Assembly: GCF_000247815.1 (NCBI RefSeq)
Contig: NC_021678.1
Span: forward strand, 10,475,351 to 10,539,350
Direction of reading: 5' to 3'
Source: Ficedula albicollis
Lineage: Eukaryota > Chordata > Aves > Passeriformes > Muscicapidae
DNA: 64,000 nt
The first letter of the stretch is position 1; each line of letters starts with the position of its first letter. Below the pieces are notes generated by a model. That model had not been told where the DNA came from. It did not search any database and saw only the letters and a list, made by a program, of their open reading frames with translations. Shown here piece after piece: positions 24,318-35,885 of the stretch. Made by a program: the position numbers and the translations under genes.

Positions 24318-24468
24318 AAGGTTTATTGCTTCTGTAAGAGATTGTTGCTAGCAGAGAACTAATGCCCACATGGAGTTTGAGCATGTCTTCGATAAGGTTT
24401 ACTGCTTCTGTAAGAGATTGTTGCTAGCAGAGAACTAATGCCCACATGGAGTTTGAGCATGTCTTCGA
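24317..24468. repeat. 76-bp tandem duplication
   Basis: Copies at 24317-24392 and 24393-24468, starting TAAGGTTTA.TGCTTCTG and ending GCATGTCTTCGA, are identical except for one T/C difference. Confidence 0.96.
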
Positions 24469-24929
24469 GGTACAGTGAAAGAAAGTGATCTCTGTCAAAG
24501 CAATCTGCTGGGAACTGCAGTTTTTGAACTTCATGAAAAGCAGCAATAATTTGAGAGCTAATAGGATACCATCAGGGAGTCTTCAAACTCTCAGGTAAGG
24601 TAATTCTTTCTTCTCAGCACGTTCTACAGCTAGAGAAGCATTACATTAGCTAGGACCCAAATTCTGAAAGGAACTCCCTATTAACATCGATCTCTTTTTC
24701 CTGGAACAGCCAACAGTAACTACTCAGACATCAAGAACATTGAACACCTCTTTTAAAACATTCAATGCAAGAATTTGCACATTCAAGTCATGGTCGAAAT
24801 TACAGCAGCACCAAACGCAGTGCCAGTGCCTGTTTCCTTAGCTGGCATTCTCAAAGACTGGTTTTATTCTTAAACATTGAAAAAAAAACATTCTGTAACA
24901 TCTTTCTGTAACATCTTTTTATTTATGTG
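24469..24929. other. Unique noncoding DNA leading into the decayed array
   Basis: No gene is seen. Near its end a 13-bp unit TTCTGTAACATCT occurs twice in tandem (24891-24903 and 24904-24916). Confidence 0.5.
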
Positions 24930-25590
24930 TATGCTTTCTAACAGTTTCCTCTGTGCTTTTCAAGAAATTTTGTCATTCCTTCCTAGGAACTTTTTAAATG
25001 ATTTCTAGCAATGCTCCTGCTGCTTTCTGGAAATTTTTTACTACAGGCTTTCGGAAATATCTCCTGTACCTTCTAGGAACTTTTCAATTGCTTTCTTATG
25101 CTCACTACTTTCTAAAATTACTTTCTCAGCACTTGCATCCAGGAATCTCCCCAGGTCTTTTCCTATTGTCCTCTAAGAATTTTCTATGTGCTTTCCTGAA
25201 TCCTCCCTGTTGATTTCTAGGAATTTTGTCTAAATGGTTAGAAGGAATTTTGCAGGCTTCCTAGGTAATTCCCAGCTCTTCCTAATATTCTTTACAAACA
25301 CTTCCTGTTGTTTTCCACACTCCTGTTATTCCCTAGGAATTTCCTCTAGATTTTTCTGAAAATATTACTGATTCCTCCTAGAAATTGAATTTTGCTGCTT
25401 CCCAGGAATGTCTCTTGTACTTACAGATCTTTCTTCACTACTTTCTAAGAAACCACTAATAGATCTTAGAAATGACATCCTGGCACTCATAAATTACTTG
25501 TAAGAATGCTCCATATGTTTTTGAGGAATTTCCCCATGATGTTTTGGGGATCCTGCTAATGCTGTTGTAAGTTTCCCTTTTACTATAGAA
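24930..25590. repeat. Ancient degenerate minisatellite, ~26 units of about 22-23 bp
   Basis: The core TTTCTAGGAATTTT followed by a pyrimidine-rich spacer (often ..CTGC or ..TGC) recurs throughout. The GAA of the core, or its equivalent, falls near 24964, 24987, 25009, 25030, 25054, 25077, 25098, 25116, 25143, 25177, 25198, 25221, 25245, 25265, 25286, 25308, 25337, 25358, 25381, 25406, 25426, 25449, 25469, 25504, 25526 and 25549. Most steps are 20-25 bp, with occasional longer gaps where a unit has been disrupted. The best units are at 24978-24990, 25069-25084, 25214-25228 and 25328-25342. Divergence between units is high, so the array is old and not being homogenised. I do not recognise it as a named satellite. 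Confidence 0.8.
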
Positions 25591-26505
25591 ATAGACACAC
25601 TTGGGATAATTGATGCTCAAATGCATTCTGACAAAAAGAAGAGAAAACGTTGCTGGACTAGAAATATTGCCCAATCATTTCACTGCTTATGCAGGTGGCA
25701 GGTCAAGTTGATTTTCTGTGAATCCTTGAGAGCTACACTCTATTACCTGGGGTGCACCGACACAATAACAGTGAAACACAGAGTTACAGCTCACCCACTC
25801 TTTCACTAGCCTGGACCTCAATAACCACAAGGTACGTGCCTTTCATCTCAGTCAATCTAATTTGGTCAGCTGATGTTCTGAATCTCGGTGCAAATAAATA
25901 CTTTTCTTAGTCAATTGATTCCAACTGCTAGCAATCTTCTACCAGATTGCTTTTTCCATCATACAGAACTATTAGTTATATGTCTTCATGTCCAGAACTT
26001 CAATCCTCATCCTATTCTAGTTCCATGTCAGGAGATTAAGCTCTTATCACAGCAACCTGGTAAGGGCAGTATCCAACACCTCTTCATTCAATTTTCAAAT
26101 AAATGTATTGCTATGTCTTCCAGGCTGCACCTCTGGCTAGGAAAAAGCTCTTTATAACTGATCACATAGTTAGCTCATGGCTTTCACTCAAACTTTTCAG
26201 AATTTTCTCTCTACAATACTTCTACAAGCATTGACAACAAATGGGCTGCTTGAGACAAGACCACAGTCCTTCATAACAACATCACCACATGTGCCTTTCT
26301 GTGCTTCCTGAACGTGTATATGTCCCTCTGATCTCCCTTTTTTTTTTCTTTTTTACTCCCTGGGGTAGAGATGATTATTTAGTTTTGGACTGTGCATCCC
26401 TAACTTGAGTCTGACATTCACAGATTACAGCTAGGAAGGAAGCAGCTGCTTAATTTCAAATATCACCTGATAGACCGTTTTAAGCAAATTTTAGAAAATT
26501 TTCAG
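25591..26505. other. Unique noncoding DNA
   Basis: Open frames of 62 and 89 codons on the plus strand (25621-25809, 25888-26157) have no recognisable domain. No repeats are seen. Confidence 0.5.
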
Positions 26506-26620
26506 AATTAAACCATCATGTTAGCATAACAAAAATTCACTTAATTGTCAGTATTGTTTTATAAATTAAACCATTATGTTAGCATAATAAAAATTCACTT
26601 AATTGTCAGTATTGTTTTAT
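26506..26620. repeat. 58-bp tandem duplication
   Basis: Copies at 26506-26563 and 26564-26620, starting AATTAAACCAT.ATGTTAGC and ending TCAGTATTGTTTTAT, differ at two C/T positions. Confidence 0.95.
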
Positions 26621-29600
26621 TATACATCAATGTTCCTGTTTTGCATTTGGGACTCAGGTGAAAGATTGCTTTCCAAACCAATTAATGGCCTGTCATTTAT
26701 AACCTGGAAACTTTAGACCTCTGTGTCATGATCATAGATTGCCTAAATAAATGTCAGAAGGATTTATATATATTGATACCAATTAAAAACTTTTGCTGTT
26801 TTATTGATGGAAAACACCTTTGAGTGCTTTACAAATGGATTCTGTCAAATCTTTAAAAATCACGGATGGTATGATTTGGATTTTCATTGACAAAAAAAAT
26901 GCAGAGGATTACATAATCTACTGAAAACTATGATGGTCTCAAGACATGACAAAAGTAAGATTCCATAAGGTAATGAGCAGCTGCTCACTGTTAAAAATGT
27001 GCTCCCATAAAAGAGGAAAGAAATCGAGGTCTTTTGTCCACTGACTTTTACTGACAAGAGATCAGAGCACACAAAGGCAAATCTACTTTAAGGTTTAAAA
27101 CCAGAATAAACCTTTACTGTATGAGAATAAAATAGTTTCATGTCTTCAGGGTTCAGTGGGCTATTTTCTTCTTAAGCCAGTCTGTTAACGAGAAATCTGT
27201 TTTCAGCATCCTTCAAAGAATGCCATTATTCTGAGATACAGGGCTCTGTTTGAAGAGACAGAAACGTGTGGGGAAAAGCTGCATTTTGTAAATCTCATAA
27301 TGGTTCTTGAATTTTCCATCTGGTGAGGTATGTAACTGGAAGAGAGGGCATTAAAAAACTAACACTGAAGTATCAAACCACTCTTCTAATGGATAATTTC
27401 TGGGGATCTCAACCAAGGAAACAAATCACAAGAAATAAGGGATATTATCCTGTCACAGTACCAGTGTGTGAGTAACTCACACGTGCTCTAACGTGGCTGT
27501 GTTTTCTTCATGTTTTTCCTTCCATACAACCAAACAGGTACTTCATAACAGCAATTGCTATTGTTGCTTAGTTGAAAAAAACTTTAGTAGACTGTACTTC
27601 TCAAATCAGTTTGGGTTGAAATGCATGCAGGCTTATTGCCAAAATTATTTTTAAAATCCCACAATTAGACATTTCCAAGTAGTGTGTAAAGAAGACTGTA
27701 TTTATTTTTCAGAGAAACTTATAATTTGCCAAGTTTCACAAGCATTTTTCTAAAATTTTGGGAGCAATTTCTATAAATATCTATTTTCTACATTGCATTT
27801 TTACTGACTTATCCTACATTTTCCTGCAATGATCTTATTTGAAGGATCATTTTGAGTCTCTTGCTTTTTTCCAAGTGCTAAATAGTGACAAAACATTTCA
27901 GCTAGCTATACAATTTTTTTTTCACAGTCCCTTCTCATTCATTAATATGTCTGCTGTGTTCCAGCTGAAAATATTTTTGTAACTGGAGAGCTCTGCTGTT
28001 GTATACAAAAGCCTCAATAAAAACAAGGGGGTTGATTAATGCAATATGCACACACCTAGAATTTTCATGATGAGTCTCAATAGTCTTGAACATCAGTTGA
28101 AGATTGCATTGCTAAATTAACTTCTTCTTCTATTTCTTTGTTGGTCAAGAACAATTAAATTGCATATTCTGAGTTACAGCACTCTAAGCTGGTTGTTAAA
28201 TCCAAAGGGATGAAAAGAAGTTTGGGGTTAGCATATTAAGCACATTTTGCTCTAGACATGATCTTAATTTACATTGTATTGAATTAATAGTTTATTTAGT
28301 GTTAGATTTCTCCACTGTCTTGAGTGGGAGATCTGAAAATATGTGAATAATGCCACAAAAAGACAACTGTTCCCTACTGATCTGAACTAAAAACAGAATT
28401 CTCATCTTAACGACATTTTAGACACATAGTCACTAAAAGTTCCATGATCCACTGGCTATATGACTGACAGCAGAATCTGATTTTCAGTAGAATTAGGTGC
28501 TCTTTACTGTTTTTTCTCAGATTAAATGGTGTGCAAATACATTTTTAGACATATTCAGGCTCCTTTTGTGTGGTTGAGTACCAGGAAAGGGTCTCACTTC
28601 TAAGGAATCATGCTGATGCTTTTAGGCAAACACATCATCCCATTGCACTGATACTCAAAGCAGGACTGAAGCACCTCTGCAGAAGACAGTTATGGAATCG
28701 ATTCAGGGCTGACACAAGACCTTCCTGTGACCCTTAATCACAGCTGCCAGCATAGCCTGAACTAGTTTCCCAATTCAAAAATTCACTAATTCCCAGCCAA
28801 TTGCTTCAGGCTTACTAACTACCCAAACGTTTCAGAACATCTTGCTTCAAGCCCAGAGGCAGAAGGATTTTCAAGGAACATTTTTCCTTTTCTTTCTCTT
28901 TTCAGTGAAAGAGATCAAGTAAATTCAATTAAAGCTCATTGTAAGTGTGCAACATTTCCAGGCTAACAAAACTATAGTACACTCTATGTGAAGAGATGTT
29001 GCATTAAAATCTTGGATTTTATGACTGTTTGTAAATAATTATATCTATTCCACTACCTCCAAAAAATATTCTAGGAAAGCCATGTTGGCAAAAGGCTGGA
29101 AACCTTCCCAGTCTCTTCTAGTGAAGGCACATTGGGGAATATTTTGTAGACATCAACCTACAATACTCATTAGAGATTATGACTAATTGTAGAAAGTGTC
29201 AATATATTCTGTTTGGATAGGTGTTTTTACTTGGATGAAAGACCTTGATGGTTACTGCCCATATATTTGTATAGATGAAGGCATAGATATATTAAGATTT
29301 AGTCTTAGCTGGACTTCTTAGTGCTGGTTTAATGACAGGACAAATGCATTTCTTGCAGACCCTACAAACTGGATTTTTTTTTCTGCACTGACAAACAGCA
29401 GGGAAAGTGATCAGCTCTGGAAGCACTTTTTGACACTATACTTACTTTGGGAGAGACAGAAGTCTCATCTTATTATCTCAGTTCTTCTGCTCTCTTACAA
29501 GCAATGCTCAAAGATTCCTAGGGGAACAGAAGCTGCCATTTAGTGATGATTTCAGTTCCTACCCAGCTACACATCTTTTGCAGAAAAGTCTTTTTGGGGT

Positions 29601-30592
29601 TGAGATAGTCATGGTGTTTGGCTGGTTGTTGTTTTTCCAAAAGCAATTTTAAAATTGCAGGGAATAAAAGCAGAATGTCAAAACAAGGGGGAGCAGAATG
29701 ACAACCATGACAACTAACCTACAAACACAGTGAAATCATTTATTTGTCCATATTCTGTTATAGATTTAGCATTTCTTTGATGAGTGACTCATTTATGGTA
29801 TATCACTACTTCCATTGGCCGGGGATTTATCTGAGCTATGGTTTGACAATAGAGCAAGAGTGACTTGCAGAATCCTAGCACCAGATTGAAAACGATACAG
29901 TCACAGAATAGTAAGTGCCCATCTGCTGTAAAGTCCTATTCTTTAGAGGGAGTATTTTTGAGAGCTTGCAGGGATTTTTGTGCCTACTGTGACACTCAGT
30001 GGGTGAGCCAGGCCCAGTTCTGTTAGTCAACACCTCTCTAATGCTATGTGGGTTAGTTGGTCTTCCTTCAGTGAAAGCACTGAGCTCTCTAACAGTGTCC
30101 TGGGGTGCTCCCACAGCAAATGCATCCTGTGCCTGCAGTTTTCTGGGTCATACCTGTCCTATTTTCAGATCTGAAAGCACACAGAAGCAGCACTGGGTCT
30201 CGGGGCCCAAAGTGTGTGGTGCTGTGCCTGTTTCCTGCTCTCTTTAGCTACAGGATTGTGAACAGCAAGCAAGGGTAAGTGTATTCCCAACACAAAGCTT
30301 TGCAGCTCTGAACGTGGACTGCTCACATAGATCACCTAGTTCCCAGACAGCTGCAATTCTCATGAATATGCAGCTATCCCAATCCTCTGGAGGAACAATA
30401 TGTAAATAAGCTAAAAGCAAACTGGGTACTTTTCTCTCCTTCCAAACCACAGTTGCTTGGCTTCCATTTTTATTTATGCTATTACATCTATTTTGTTTTT
30501 AAACTTCCCCCTTTTCCCCTATATTTAGGAATGAATACAGTTGTTATGATTAAAGTAAGACTAAGAATTTATGGTAAGGGAACAGTTTCTGA
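26621..30592. other. Unique noncoding DNA
   Basis: No gene is supported. The G+C-richer patch at 29990-30240 holds an 82-codon plus-strand frame and a 79-codon minus-strand frame, neither recognisable. Just after it, a pyrimidine tract ending in CTTTAG (30246) and a donor AGG|GTAAGTG (30275) enclose 28 nt, a weak exon candidate. Confidence 0.45.
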
Positions 30593-30785
30593 ACAAAAAT
30601 AAAAAAAGAAAGAGGAGATTGAAGAGTAAGCTCAAGAAAGAAACAGGCAAGGGTGAAAAAAGGCAGAGACACTAAAAGAAAAAGGACAAAGTAGTGCAAA
30701 GGAGAGCCAGAGGGAAGGAAAGTAAGTTGATAAAAGGCAAGTGGCAGAAAGGAAGAATGAAGGTGACAGAAGAAAAATAGTTGTA
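30593..30785. repeat. Purine-rich low-complexity tract
   Basis: For about 190 bp the plus strand is dominated by A and G, with repeated words such as GAAAGAGGAG, AAGAAAGAAAC, GGAAGGAAAG and GAAGAAAAA. It is not a regular microsatellite. Such tracts can adopt unusual structures, though the scattered pyrimidines argue against a long continuous triplex. Confidence 0.75.
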
Positions 30786-33700
30786 GGAATTAAAGACAAC
30801 TCCCTCAAGACTCAGCATTTACAAAAAGATCATTCCAGATAATGTTCTCAGATCAGTTTCAATTTCCTTCCTTCACTATGTTTGGTGGTTTCCATACAAT
30901 ACTGTTAATCATGAGAGGAAATATACTTATTTTAGAGTCCAAGTCCTTTTCACTTTTTTTTCTGTTCAGGTGGCTGTTATTCTAGGCTAGCATGACAGAG
31001 CAATAATTAATAGAATTAATTGATAATTTAAATTCTTTATCTTGAATAGTCAGCAGGACTGAGGAGAGTTATACACATTAGTTCCACTGAATATTATGTT
31101 AGGCTTATATTCATTACATTGGTTCTTTCTTATTTACATGACCTTTCTAAATTGAGAATTTACTCCAGTCTTTGGTCTATTGCCCCTATTCAGACCCCTT
31201 AGATTTTCCTCGATAGAGATAAAAGTAACAGACTTATCACTTCTCAATTACTTTTAAAGAGATTTCTGTCCTATAAAATGCTGCACTTAGACAGTAGATA
31301 AAGACATCACATATGTGCAAGGTTTGCCTTAAGGCCAGACAGGATAGATACTCAGATAAAAGATTAAAAAAAATTGAATCTCTTATGCTTTACAAATGCA
31401 ATTGATTTGAATGCTTGTTTCACATGTCTGTTTTAATAAATACAAATGTAAACAAAATATGCATTATGTACACACACAACTTATCTATCATAGTATATAA
31501 AGTCTAAAAAACTTGTAGACACATTGGTGTCTTAAGTTAAGATACTTATTTAAGAATGAAGCTCCAGATCCTTTTCTTCAGCATGGTTTTGTATGGATAA
31601 AAGTATTCTTGATATCAAAAGAATTACAATGATCTTTAATCAATGCAACAAAAAAGTGCAGAGAATGGCAACCATATAGATGATTGCACATAGCTTGCTT
31701 TTCTGATTTTTTCAGTGAATAGAAATAAACTTGTCTGCTATCTTAAAAGATAAATGTAATTAATATCCTCTCATGGCAGCACCTACCCACCTATTTTTCC
31801 CTATGTCACAGTAGACAATTAGGATTCATATTTTTGAGAATGGCTTTCCAGTGCCTACCACAGTCATTTTACTGATCCTGTTTACTTAGGTGCAGAGCCA
31901 CCTCTGTGATGAATTCTAAGCTGATGAAGTGGGAAAATGCACCAACCCAATCAAAATAAAAAAAATAACAACTTTCCACACAGAGCATTACTGACATTGA
32001 CTCACTCAGTTGTGATGTCAGCCACCACTCTAGAACTTACTCATTGCTCATTTGCAAACCTGCTGAGAGCCAGCGTGGGTCTGCTTTCAGCACTTGGCTG
32101 CTTTGTGCAGTCTCCAGCACAGAGGGGAAACAGCAATCAGTTTGGGGGCAAGCACAGAGGCTTTCAGCTATTCTGATTCAGAAAGGTTTTGTATTCCTGC
32201 ACCCAGCCACCCTCTGACACTCAAAAGAGAATCACAGAAATTATCTTCTGCCACTTGTCATGGCATAGATACTTTGAAATTATTCTGACTTTCAGTGCAA
32301 GAACTCTCCCAAGACAACCCAAGTTCCAAGGCCCCAGATGTATATCCCATGAGAATTTTCTGCTGTGATATTCTCTAACCAAGTAAAACTGCTCTGTTCA
32401 AGTCTCTTGGGCATATGCCTTTTTACCAGAAAAAAGTAAGCTATGACAGAAAATCCAAAGCCTGAATTAAACTAGCTGAAATCAAAGAGGAATTACAATC
32501 TTTTTGATCATGTAGTGGCAATGGAGAGGAAGTGCCATTATATACAGGCATATTCTACCCTATTTTTGTATGCCAGGAATCTATTAGAAAAATTTGGTTT
32601 ACATTTTGCTATTTATATGAACCTATAAAAAAATTTCAAAACAAACCCAAACATGAAATTATTAATAGTTATATTTAAAAAAAAATCCAAGAAAAACAGA
32701 AAATAAAAATACTGACATCTCTCTGTAGCTAATTTCCAGCTGTTATAAAATTCAACCAAGATAATTACATATCATAAGGAATTGCTGCTGGTTTTCAGTA
32801 GTACACAGCATGACAGACACAATGGTAGAGCCTGACTTAACAGAGGTCCCTAAACTACATCAGCATTAACATCTGGTCTAGCTAAAACTGGGAGTCATAG
32901 ATGAGTTTGGGGTCCTAAAGGTACAGTTTCACTTGAACACAATAGGTATGCAACCTTCAAAATGAAAAAAAAAAAAAAACTCCTGTGGATTTAAAAAAAA
33001 CACAGCAAACTTGTAGGCACAACAGTAGAAACTGATAGGAACTGACATCAGTTACAGTATGTAAGGCAACTGCAGTAAATTAAAATGCTTTATGGATTTA
33101 GAGAAAAGTTGGTCTGAAAAGAGGAGAGAAGCAGCAGTGGCTTATATTCACTGAAATAATTTGGAGAACAAGGTTTTCATGGCTACCATCATAATAGTTA
33201 ACCAATTCGTTCAGCCAGGCCTTATTATGGTCACAGCTTATAAAGAGGTTAGGTCATAATTTGATTGGGTTTTGGGGCTTGGTTTTTCTGGGGTTGTTTT
33301 TTTTTTGGTTAAGGTTCATAAATCACTCACGTTGCAGCTCTGTTCCCTAGGAGGACTTCAATGAAAGATCACACATTTGCAATTGAGATGAAAAGATACA
33401 GAAAGGAGACTGCAGATAGATATAGCCAGTGAAATAGTTAACAAAAAGAGTTTCCCATTCCTAGTCAGAATAATAATTACAATTTTTTAGATGTCTCATT
33501 GCATCATAAATTACTGTTCCCGAGCTGATTTGCACTTCATTTAATAAAATACAAAATTAGTTAATGTTATATATTGTCCTGTTCTATGCTATCATTAACG
33601 CCTATGCACACCACAAATTACAGAATTTTACCTCCCTAATGTTCAGGATCTATTCTTAAATAGAGCAATTTTTATTATATATACATTAATCAAAACTGTT

Positions 33701-35536
33701 CAGCAGCATTATTCATGATTATATTTCTCATTCATGGCAGTTAGTTGCTATTTGAAATTTGGACTATGCTCATTAAGCCCTGGGCTACGTGGCAAGCCTT
33801 GATTTTCTTTTGGGGCATGTTCCAACATCTAGGATTGCTTTGCAGAAACATTTGGCATTTTCCTTTAAGATGTAATGAGCTTCCCAGATTTTTCTAACAA
33901 TTAAGTCATTAGGTAAATGTTTTCCAGGCAGAACCTCCAAAGAGACATCAACTCACTAGGAGTAACTTATATTAATAGTTCAGCTGAATACATGTGAAAT
34001 ACCCACATTGAACATTCTGGTAAATATCTATCTCTGCTTAACATAAATGATAGCCTGTATGTCTCTTTCTGCAAAAATAAAAGAAAGAGAAAAGCCCCTT
34101 AAAGGTCAGCAAAACCTGAATTAAAATGAACAGACACTGTCAATTTCTAACTATGCAGGTGTCTGAAAGGCTAGTGTTTACTTATTGATTTATTTTATAT
34201 GCTGGGGGGCTCTGCAGTCCACTGGCTATGTTACTTCATAGAGTATAAAACGGACTAATTTTTAAATCTGGTTTAAATTTGTCATGGCAAATGAATGTGT
34301 GAAAACTAATCTCCTATTCAGACAATGGAACAAAGAACCAATCTAAGATTTAATGCTGAAAATATAGGAAAAATATTCTGAAGGTTGTTTAGATCTGCCT
34401 AATTTTACCTTACTAGCTGTGTTCCATTGTTAATTAAATACCTCTGGCTTAGAATCATGGGTTTTTTAATAGCACTCTAAATTAAACTTAATTCCACCTT
34501 CATATCCTCTGTACTTAAAAGAAGGTTCTAAGGTTAGAAGTCATTGTGAAGTTTTAAACCTGTTTGAATTACTGATCACGTTTCAGACCTATTTTAAATA
34601 ACTTTTATAATATACACATTGAAGTTTCTGGTGAGGGCACTGCAAGATCTGTGAAATATTACTGTGATATATTAATGCCATTATTAATAAACTAATAATA
34701 AATGCTGAAAATGGAAACACAATTCTTTCTCCTCTGAAACAAAATTCTTTTTCATATCGTGTTTGTTTATGACACATCACAATGATTCAACAGTAGAGTT
34801 GAAGTTACCTGTTATTATAAGCAATAAAGTGTCAGGCTAGATAGCTTTCCTTAACCACCATGACCAGAGATGGTTACGTGCCCTTTGAGTTAATAATTGA
34901 AAATCTACTACATGTCATGTCTTGTTGATAGTATTTATTCTGATTATTACAGGATGTAATCAAATTACTCTGGCAGTGATTATAAAAACTGTGACAAACA
35001 ATTTTTTTGTGGAGAAGTCTTCTTTGCATCTTAAACATAGTCAGCTGTGTCCCTTCTGGTTCACTGCAGGCTTTGCCCTGACAGTGTGCATATGCATAGT
35101 CTGTTATCCTATTAGCACCATAAAATCAAAGTTTTAAATGCCTGGACTCTGATGGAAAGTGCATCTCTCTCATAAAGACAGATTGGGGTCAGGCACAGCC
35201 ATGGTTCAGAGACAAGAGTTTGTAGAGATAAAAAAACTACTCATGAGTGACAAACTCATCTCCCTCCTTCCCAAGTCAAAAGAATATACCCATTTCTCAG
35301 TATTAAACCTTATTCTACCTATTTGCAGGAAAGATGAATGTTAGGGATTGTATTTTAGGCTGCTGTTTTACTTTATAGTATAGATGAAGCAAGATTCAAA
35401 ATTAAGTAAATGCTCTCTTAGCAAAATCATAACTTTCATGCAAAAAAAGTCATTTGCTAGCAGAATATGTACATGAACCATGGCCTTTCTCAGAAAGCAG
35501 CAGAAGGTGATGTACCCAAAATCTTAGTGACTATTC
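30786..35536. other. Unique AT-rich noncoding DNA
   Basis: No gene is supported. It contains a 15-bp poly-A (32965-32979) and a G/T-rich stretch (33261-33317). The area 33710-33960 looks complex and unique, but I see no specific element in it. Confidence 0.5.
33261..33317. repeat. G/T-rich low-complexity tract
   Basis: The plus strand is almost all G and T (GGGTTTTGGGGCTTGG, TGGGGTTG, T10, GGTTAAGG). It mirrors the A/C tract at 53.58 kb on the other strand. Confidence 0.75.
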
Positions 35537-35672
35537 TTCCATTGTCATTTCCAAGAAGTCACAAACCACCTATTTCTCAAATGCCTTAGAAATTTGAATT
35601 TTATTTCCATTGTCATTTCCAAGAAGTCACAAACCACCTATTTCTCACATGCCTTAGAAATTTGAATTTTTT
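35537..35672. repeat. 68-bp tandem duplication
   Basis: Copies at 35537-35604 and 35605-35672 start TTCCATTGTCATTTCCAAG and end GAAATTTGAATTTT. They differ at CTCAAATG versus CTCACATG and at the terminal A/T run. The end of copy 2 is itself the start of the next duplication. Confidence 0.95.
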
Positions 35673-35885
35673 TTTTTAATTAACTTTATAGGGGCATTGA
35701 CTATTTCTAAAGCAAATTGCTGATCCCTAAAATATATATGTTATATTTTGTCTGTATCTCAAAAGCATGCCTTAGAAATTTGAATTTTTTTTTTTAATTA
35801 ACTTTATAGGGGCATTGACTATTTCTAAAGCAAATTGCTGATCCCTAAAATATATATGTTATATTTTGTCTGTATCTCAAAAGCA
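35648..35885. repeat. 118-bp tandem duplication, copies apparently identical
   Basis: Copies at 35648-35765 and 35766-35885 start CATGCCTTAGAAATTTG, contain T11 and an ATATATATG stretch, and end TGTATCTCAAAAG. I find no difference between them. The unit begins inside copy 2 of the preceding 68-bp duplication, so a CATGCCTTAGAAATTTGAA segment now occurs three times. Confidence 0.96.
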
